The notes beneath the pieces were generated by a model. It saw only the letters and a program-made list of their open reading frames with translations. It did not search any database and had not been told where the DNA came from. From Amoebidium appalachense (lineage: Eukaryota; Ichthyosporea), in contig CAVNZM010000012.1 of NCBI GenBank assembly GCA_963693365.1, positions 4,030,001-4,094,000 on the forward strand: DNA of 64,000 nt. The letters run 5' to 3'. The position numbers and the translations under genes were made by a program. Below, in pieces: positions 33,190 to 64,000 of this stretch (position 1 is the first letter of the stretch; each line of letters starts with the position of its first letter).

Positions 33190-34645
33190 GGTGCAAGGCA
33201 AACCTTATGATCCTTAACATAGACAAATGTGGTGTTCTTGTACCTGATATAGCTAACAATTTACACACATTTACAATATCATCTAAACCTGTACCTATAG
33301 TTCCAGAATACAAATATCTTGGTGTTCCGGTTAATTCTGCTGGTGTTATGTTTTCCCATATGGTCGAAGAGAGGGTAGAGTTGGCTCGTAAGCGGTTAGC
33401 TTTCTTCTCGGCTAATATTATATACACACCCCTCCATCCTTCTATTAGACTTACATTTATTCGCACTTTTGTCTTCCCGGCATGTGAATATGGTTTACCC
33501 CTTCTCGCCGCTTGGATCAAGAAAGAGAGAGCTAGAGCACTTAAACCCTTGGCAAATTTCCTTGAAGCAGCTACGCAGAGTACACTATCATCTAATATGG
33601 TACACACATATTCATATTCTTATTCTAATACTCATATTCTTATTCTAAGATTCATATTCTTATTCTAACCTGAATACAAGTGCCGCAGTGTTATTCATGT
33701 AAGTACAATTTTTGTCGAAGGAAAGCCAGACCACATTGGTAGTCCAAATCGGCTCGCCGGGGCCCTTGACTACTAGTGCAGAGGTTGCCTCCTTTCTATC
33801 TAACAACTGTTGTAAACCTGGGCCTGTAACGCTCTCGATATATGGTCTGGTCTTGGCAATAGCTGCTAGAGTATCCTATCTCGCGCTGAAATTCAATAAG
33901 CACATAAGCCGTATGCCATAAAGAAGCCATAAAGAAGTATTTGCCCTCCCTCCCTCTCTTCTCTATCCGACCTGTCCCCTCCTCCCCTCTCCCCTCTTTC
34001 GAATTCCTTCCCTCTCTCTCCCCTTCTCCCCTGGGTACAAATACAAATAAACCCCGCAAAAGTGTGTGTGTGACTTTGGACTACCACTTACTTATTAAAC
34101 ATGTACACAATTACAAGATAATCACGCAATATGCAAAAAAAGAAAAAGATACCACACGACACTAGACCCGATGAAAGCATACACCTTGAAAAACTAAGCC
34201 TTATGTCTCGTTTTATATATACTGACCGCCTCAACCATATTGCCAAATATGGCACTCGCAAATGTATAACACCTAAATACATATTACCTTCCTGTAGAAC
34301 TGGTCTTTCTCTAGCTGATGGTATTATTGATCAATTACCACGCTTTTACTGTACACGTGCTATACAGTGGAGATCTAATAAGTATAATGCGGCATCATTT
34401 GCATGCCCAAACAACACACACACACACCAGTTTAACCGGTCATGTATCGCCAAATGTAGTTTGATAGACCACATAATACCGCAACACACACAAAACACAT
34501 TCACAACAGACACCCAGAAAGATAGCCTACCTGTAAATCACAACATCCTTGATTTTATACTAAACACGCGTAACTACGACCTGTTTATTAGATGTATTGA
34601 TTGGCTTGAGAAACACATCACTACAAAATTCTAGCGCACGCACAC

Positions 34646-34732
<87 letters not shown>

Positions 34733-34743
34733 AAAAAAAAAAT
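33190..34743 (+). mobile_element. Degenerate 5'-truncated non-LTR retrotransposon (LINE) 3' end
   Basis: An open stretch at 33207-33592 reads like the end of a LINE reverse transcriptase: NIDKCGV, then EYKYLGVPV and a thumb-like helical segment (VFPACEYGLPLL). The catalytic region lies upstream and is missing. The frame is lost in a TATTCTTATTCTAA repeat (33610-33668) and about 460 nt of unassigned DNA. A second open stretch in the same frame (34131-34634) continues with a C-terminal domain (DRLNHIAKYGTRKC, LPSCRTGLSLADGI) and ends at a TAG. The 3' tail is a CA array at about 34637-34727 followed by A15. The element cannot be active. The 5' limit is not sharply defined. Confidence 0.75.
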
Positions 34744-35425
34744 AATACGGGGAACCCCAACTAATTGATATCTCTTTGTAGTCTTTATGGTGTCTCGTAG
34801 AGAAAGTAAACCCTGATATATAGTCATCACCCGACATCTATGTACGTGATCATGATATACCGCTGAGGATCCCGGATATTCCGAGCAAAACCCCCCCCAT
34901 ACCTGAGGCTGGTTTCTCTTTGCCTCGCGATCGAGTAAACAGCGTAAACCCCCCCCCCATTAGGGTCTCCCGATCTATACTTCGGAGACGCTATCACATA
35001 CCAGTGCACACATGTTAGCAAAAGGTTTGCATCAAACACACAAGTCTGCAAGTATACACCCATTCAAACACCACACATCAAACGCACATTGCACTACACT
35101 GAGGATCTCGCTGGGACACTGGGGGCACTGTCAGGCACTATATCCAACATTGAGGTGGGAAAGGGGGGGAGGGGGAGGGGGGGACGTATCGAGGGGGGAG
35201 GGGGAGCAGCCGCTAAGACTGCCTGCATTTGTTGAACCGTGGCGCGCACCGGCTGTGCCGAGCCTCGGCCAGCGAAGTTTTCGAGCTGTGATGATAGCTA
35301 AAGGGCAGCCTGCGTCGGGGCAGAGCGTTTACAAGGCTTTCAGGAGGGTTCGAGTCCTGGTTCTTTACTACTGATTCCATCGTTTACAAAAAACCGTTAT
35401 TTCAAGTAGTATCCCTAATAAGATT
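34744..35425. other. Intergenic upstream of the F-box gene
   Basis: This is mostly unique sequence with short C and G runs and a GGGGGA-rich patch at 35159-35208. The first 100-150 nt downstream of the retroelement tail show nothing recognisable. A tRNA-like B box near 35348 was considered and rejected. The promoter of the F-box gene should lie here, but no element can be defended. Confidence 0.5.
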
Positions 35426-36823
35426 ATGTCTTCGTGCACAGTGGCGAACATGGCTGACCCACTTGCATTAGATGACATTCTAATCCATGTCATCTCCTTT
35501 CTGCCTTTCCGTGAACGTGTCAAGTGCACGCTCGTGTGCAGACGCTGGGCAGCAATTGTGCGCTCTACACCCATAGACGATGATATGCACGTGCACATGG
35601 CCAATGAGTCCTTCTTAAAATGCACCGATACCCGGCAACCTCCAAGAAATCTGCGGCCAGAGTGGGCAGCTACGCTACGTTTTGTGACCTTGGGGATCGA
35701 AGCAACCACACAGGATGTTACCGACGAGGTATGTGGGACGATGCTCGCCATTTCAAAACATGCGCACGTTCTCGAATCACTAACCGTGAGTATTTCGTAT
35801 GCGTTTTTCAACCAGTATTCGGGACAACGCGTCGAGTTCGACCACATTACCTTCGACTTGTCATCACTTGCAGCAGCAACAAGTTTGAAGAAGGTTATGC
35901 TCTATTTCACGTCCGCGGTGCCCATGTTGCTTCTAAACACACAGCAGCTATCCAACCTACGAGTTCTCCGCCTGTTCACCACAACGATTATAGACGCAAA
36001 CATGGGCCTGGTGGCGCTGCGCGGCTGTCCAGGTTTGGAGGAGTTGAGAGTTTTGGTGATAGACGAGAGCTATCGTTTCAACTCGGGCACACTTTCACTT
36101 GATGAATCCCTCACCACCCTCACCCGCCTAACCAAGCTTGAAGCAAATGGGGACTTCTTTCCCCCAAACCTCTCACCGTGGCCCCTAAGGGAAATCGCAA
36201 CTCACGCCCCGCAGGACATACGTTTTGTGCGAACGGCAACCTGTCTCAGGTCTCTTGCCGTTGAGACTGTTGTGGATGATGAAACACTGACCCCGGTCTC
36301 GGACTGCTCCCTCTTAACGTGCTTAAAGATAACGGCACAACTGTGTGGTGACGTTCCATCTCTAAGGTTTTTGCGCAAATTGCATCAGCTAAGGCAGCTG
36401 GACATCACGAACACCGCGTGTGATGACTACTACATGGATCTCTCTCCCATTACTTCATGCACGCAACTGAAAACCCTCTGTCTGATGAAATGCACACGCG
36501 TTCGCGACATCTCCCCCGTGTCGAACTGCATCAACCTGGAAAAGTTCTACGTGGATGGGGGAAGGATTAACAATTTGACACCTATTTCGGCGTGCGTGAA
36601 ACTGCGCCATTTCACTCTTAAGGGCAACAGGCCACGGGGAGAGAGCAGTGTTCCTGTAGACATTGAATGGATGTGTGGTTTACAAGATCTGAAGTTTGTG
36701 AACGTGGTGGGGTGTAGCGGGATGAGGGAGAGTGAGATGCATCTGGTGAGGGAACACGTGGAGAGGAAGGGTGGGAAAATGTTTTTGCAGGTAGATTCTT
36801 GGGATTATTTTGGGAACTCATGA
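35426..36823 (+). CDS. F-box and leucine-rich-repeat protein
   Basis: This is a single uninterrupted ORF of 465 codons ending in TGA. The N-terminus is a typical F-box: LDDILIHVISFLPFRERVK, then CTLVCRRWAAIVR (residues about 15-47). In this family the F-box binds Skp1 in an SCF ubiquitin ligase. The rest is a series of leucine-rich repeats (for example LRVLRLF, LRQLDI, LKTLCLM, LEKFYV, LRHFTLKG) that would choose the substrate, which is unknown. Two in-frame ATGs are possible: 35426, and 35450 with the better context gcgaacATGG. The second start gives 457 residues. It is the only intronless gene in a window where the others have several introns. It converges on the CapA-family gene, whose 3' end is 814 nt away. 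Confidence 0.92.
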   Translation: MSSCTVANMADPLALDDILIHVISFLPFRERVKCTLVCRRWAAIVRSTPIDDDMHVHMANESFLKCTDTRQPPRNLRPEWAATLRFVTLGIEATTQDVTDEVCGTMLAISKHAHVLESLTVSISYAFFNQYSGQRVEFDHITFDLSSLAAATSLKKVMLYFTSAVPMLLLNTQQLSNLRVLRLFTTTIIDANMGLVALRGCPGLEELRVLVIDESYRFNSGTLSLDESLTTLTRLTKLEANGDFFPPNLSPWPLREIATHAPQDIRFVRTATCLRSLAVETVVDDETLTPVSDCSLLTCLKITAQLCGDVPSLRFLRKLHQLRQLDITNTACDDYYMDLSPITSCTQLKTLCLMKCTRVRDISPVSNCINLEKFYVDGGRINNLTPISACVKLRHFTLKGNRPRGESSVPVDIEWMCGLQDLKFVNVVGCSGMRESEMHLVREHVERKGGKMFLQVDSWDYFGNS

Positions 36824-37637
36824 GGAACCGAGAAGAACATGGGGATTTGGGGAAATGAAACTGTGTGAGGCAGACAGCTGAAAAGGTACCGGGTTTGTCC
36901 AGAATGTACCAAGTTGTGATGTTGGATATAATAGGGAATGAGCTACACCATGTAAGTGATTGTTCGAGGTTTGATACAGATTTTTTTGTATAGCCCTTTA
37001 GTACAAGCGCACATACTCGCAAGCACATGGTGAAGACACGTACACTTTGATTCAGTTGCGGTTCACAAACACATTATGCACGTGCGCGCGCTTGGGCACA
37101 CACACACATGCACACAGTCCACCACACAGGCGCGCGCAAACGCACATACGCGCGCGCACACACACACACATGCACATGCCCGCGCGTGCGCGCGCACACA
37201 CACACACAAACACGCGCGCGCGCGCGCACTTCGATGATTGGAATGTCCGTCCTCTCAGTTGACCATTTACAAATGTAGTGCTATCATTATTTTATTTTAT
37301 TTTCTTATAACTTTTTGCCGCTTTATATTGGTAAATGTATACATCCTCCGTCTACACGCAGTACAGTGGGGGCTCGATGCCAAAAACGAGAACACATTTT
37401 TTCATCCATACCAGTATAAGATCGATCATCGTACAGTCGCTTCAATCCAGATCACCCCCCCCCCCCCCCCCCCCCTCCCCCTTCTCCCCCCCACCCCCTT
37501 CCCCGCCCTCTCCACATCCCTCCTCGCCTCCCTCCTCCCCCCCAACCCCCTCCTGTATTTGCTCCAATGTTGTTTTTTCCCCCACCCCCTTTTCCACCCC
37601 CTACAACTACTACACTGAACGCTATCCCTACCCTACC
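36824..37637. other. Convergent intergenic region with alternating CG/CA tract
   Basis: It lies between two converging genes. Positions 37080-37230 are almost entirely alternating purine-pyrimidine (CGCG and CACA blocks), a pattern that favours Z-DNA. A C run lies at 37447-37475, followed by C-rich DNA. Poly(A) signals of both genes should be here, but none is convincing. Confidence 0.6.
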
Positions 37638-46678
<9,041 letters not shown>

Positions 46679-47427
46679 GTTGATTTGTGTGTGCCCAGGG
46701 ACTGGGCTGTGTCGGTGTTCTCAACCGTACTGTGTACAGAAAAAAAATTCTGTTGCTGTTGTTTTTTTGGGATCCGGATTCGCTGCTATGCTGCTTTGAC
46801 ACGAGTCTGAGAGCTTGACGGAGTCGAGACAGTGATTTTTTGTCACAGTGTGTTGGAGAAAACAAAAAAAAGGAATAATGAAATAGGCGAACGGGGTGGC
46901 AGGATGTTGGATCCTTTTGCCCACCCAAACAAATGTGACAGCAAAGGAAACAATTGCAGGTGGGGGGATATCAGAGACACTTGTGATTGGTGCATCTAGA
47001 TCTAGATCAGTCATGAGCCACATGACCATATATGGCTTTGAGATTGGGGCGTTGGTTGGATAGGAACGGAGCGGCGTGTGTCTGAGGGACCTCTCAGCAC
47101 CAGTGCTGAGACTCCCTGTCTCTCTCTATCTAAAGCAGCAATGCTCTCTCTCTCTCTTTCTCGCTCTTGTTTGCCGTGAAGTTAGCAAAGCCCCCCCCCC
47201 CCCGGGCCCCTATATTAACCATGAAGAGAAACGATGTCACTGTGTCTGTGCTCCTGCAAATTTGGTTGCGTTTTGGCAATTTAAAAGTCCATAACTCATT
47301 GTGTGGCTGAATCCCCAATGCTCTGCATATGCAGTGGTGTGTAGCCGTGTGGACGCACGTGTGGTTTCCTGACAGTATGTGCGTGGCGCCAGCTGCGTGC
47401 GTGTGGATCGTGCTGGCGACCGAGTGG

Positions 47428-47461
<34 letters not shown>

Positions 47462-47732
47462 TGAATGCGGAACACAGTACGAGGGGGGGGGGGGGGGGGG
47501 GGGGGGGGCCGGGATGTGGCCAACACATGAATTCTGGAATGTACTAGTATTCAATTTAGTTCATCCATAGCGACCTAATACACAGCAACCAACACCAGCA
47601 TCCTGTTACACTGCATCATCATAACAAGGTTTGTGAGCACACATCAAAATTCCATTGTCAAGGAAACTTCTTCAATTCATGGTGTTTCCCTTTTCTATCA
47701 TCGTGTGATATAACCACCACAACGGCCGACTG

Positions 47733-47775
<43 letters not shown>

Positions 47776-48210
47776 ATGTGTGTGTGTGTGTGTGTCTGTG
47801 TGTCTGTGTGTGCGCGCGTGTGTGTGTTGTGTGGGCGTCCGAACGTACGTGCACTACAACCACACTTTTGCACAAGCTTCCCCATTGATTTCACATCTTT
47901 ATTCAGTCAACCGATTATCAATCTTATATCACACGCGCGCAAAAAACAAAGGTACTAATACAAGACACTGTGTGTGTGTGTATGTGTGTATGTGTGTATG
48001 TGTGTGTGTGTGTGTGTGTGTTTCACCCGAATATTCAATCTCCGTACGAGTATACATGCACACAAGCACACGCATCCTTGTAATTTCCTCAGGTTCTCCA
48101 CCCATCATAGGACCGTTTACATACGAGGCCTCTTGTTTGCGTCGGCGCCAGCAGAAGGTGCATCTCTCTTCACGCCACCATAGGTCTGTGTGTCACCAAA
48201 GTGTGGTGTA

Positions 48211-48540
48211 AGTGCTTTTATGTAATCACACACTTAGAAACAACACAAAGTCGACGATACATATAACAAAGAACAAGGAGCAAGGAGTGTCCAGACATAT
48301 TCAAGGGGAAAAAAAAAAAAGAATTGGCCCAACTGTTTGGTGCCGAGCAATGGAGAAAACCATATTCAAGTAGTGATGTTAGTGTTTTGTGTAGTCATAC
48401 ACTTTCACCACCACAAACACGACAATACACAGTACAAACAATTAGAGAGCAAGGAGTATCACGACATGATTCAAGAAAATAAACTTTGGCGTAACCGTTT
48501 ACTGCCGAGCAATCGAAAGAACCAGTATTCATTTCGTCTG
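48211..48540. repeat. Diverged tandem duplication, unit about 165 bp
   Basis: Two copies (about 48211-48370 and 48371-48540) share TAATCACACACTT-like starts, AGAGCAAGGAGT(G/A)TC, GACAT(G)ATTCAAG and TGCCGAGCAAT. Divergence is noticeably higher than in the other duplications. Confidence 0.7.
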
Positions 48541-48585
48541 GCCTAAAAACCAACAGAGACGGTTATGAATAGGAGGAAGCAGAAT

Positions 48586-48617
<32 letters not shown>

Positions 48618-48779
48618 GGTTTCTTTTTCTGTATGCACCCTCGTGTATGCACCCAAGGGCAATAGGAAAAAGAGCTCTGGACAGGCGAAGTGACATGCAC
48701 GTCGGCGGGAATGGAGGCACGCCAAGCGGAGTAGTGGGTAACTGCATGTTCGAGTTTGGTGCTGTTTTTGTGTGTGTGC

Positions 48780-48896
<117 letters not shown>

Positions 48897-49021
48897 TGTG
48901 TGTGTGTGTATGTGTGTGTGTATGTGCGCCCACGCTTGATGTGAAAGTATGTATGTGTGCGTGAAAAAGTGTGTGTGTGTGTAGATTCGGGGCTATTAAT
49001 TATCATTACTATTAGTATTTT

Positions 49022-49058
49022 TATTTTATTATTTATTTATTTTTATTTTATTATTATT
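49022..49058 (-). terminator. Probable polyadenylation signal cluster of the Raver-like gene
   Basis: On the sense strand, starting 5 nt after the TAA stop at 49063, the sequence is a run of AATAATAAA/AATAAA motifs. Several AATAAA hexamers overlap here. It may partly be a simple TAA/TAAA repeat, so use is inferred. Confidence 0.5.
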
Positions 49059-49062
49059 ATTA

Positions 49063-63622
<14,560 letters not shown>

Positions 63623-64000
63623 TTTCAAGCAGGCAGCACCAAGGGCTGCTTGACAGAGCACGAAAACTGCACTGGGAAAGGGGGGAGGGGAGAGGGAGGG
63701 AGGGAGAGGTGCGAGGGGGGGAGGGGGAGGGGGGGGGGGAGAGAGAGAGGGGGGGGGGGGGGGAGAGAGAGAGAGAGAGCGAGAGAGAATGAGAGAGGTT
63801 AGGCCAGTTTGCACCACTACAGTTTGGAGAGCTCAAGAACAACCAGACGCAGTGGATTAGGGAGCCAAATAGCGGTAAAGAGAGAACGAAAACATCACTA
63901 ACAGGTACGCTTAACACAACCACCACAAGGCCACTTTGAAAAAAAGGCAAGGATAACGGGCAAGTTGGAGCAGGGATCAGTAAACCGTTGTCAGTGTAGT
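63623..64000. other. Upstream region of the Raver-like gene, to window end
   Basis: About 60 nt of unique sequence precedes the ATG, then G/GA-rich DNA (63678-63790, including GAGAGA tracts) and about 200 nt of unique DNA. The promoter and any 5' UTR exon probably lie here, but no element can be identified with confidence. Confidence 0.5.

Noticed and set aside
33712-33921. 70-codon ORF between the two retroelement segments
   Set aside because: No LINE motif and no link to either flanking open stretch. It is treated as unassigned DNA in the relic.
35270-35380. Possible tRNA gene (GGTTCGAGTCC near 35348)
   Set aside because: No matching acceptor stem, D-arm or clean T-stem of 5+7 could be drawn. 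Only the B-box-like string fits.

Overview
This is nuclear DNA of an intron-rich eukaryote, not a prokaryote. Its genes have GT-AG introns of a few hundred bases to more than 1 kb, it carries a LINE-type retrotransposon remnant, and about half of it is simple sequence: G or C runs up to 81 nt, CA/TG arrays up to about 205 nt, and minisatellites. The gene set (a three-RRM Raver-like RNA-binding protein, FYVE and EF-hand trafficking proteins, an F-box/LRR protein, a retinol-dehydrogenase-like SDR, a CapA-family protein) fits a protist, possibly a unicellular relative of animals or fungi. The lineage is a guess. All exon models below were assembled by hand from splice signals, reading phase and family motifs.

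Layout. 28-880 (+): terminal exon of an unrecognised protein. 4043-9411 (-): complete 5-exon SDR, 340 aa. 12524-19938 (-): long disordered protein ending in a FYVE zinc finger. 21021-29925 (-): paired EF-hands followed by coiled coil, 10 exons. These last two may be one gene. 33190-34743 (+): 5'-truncated, broken non-LTR retrotransposon ending in a CA array. 35426-36823 (+): intronless F-box/LRR protein, 465 aa. 37638-46678 (-): complete 10-exon CapA-family protein, 379 aa. 49063-63622 (-): complete 16-exon Raver-like protein, 1385 aa, with three RRMs and a tail of nearly 1,000 residues rich in Gln, Pro and Gly.

The genes form no operon or pathway. The EF-hand/coiled-coil and FYVE products both point to endosomal membrane traffic. 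The Raver-like protein points to RNA processing and the F-box protein to ubiquitin ligase substrate choice. The SDR and CapA-like proteins are metabolic or enzymatic.

Non-coding DNA is the striking part. Long G/C runs lie in introns and intergenic DNA and not in the exons modelled here. Introns and spacers are full of tandem duplications with units of 14 to about 217 bp. A roughly 376-bp dispersed repeat recurs beside G runs, and a 459-bp TA-flanked inverted-repeat element (MITE-like) sits in a FYVE-gene intron. Most long ORFs in the window are poly-Pro/poly-Gly or Thr-His/Val-Cys translations of this simple sequence and are not genes.
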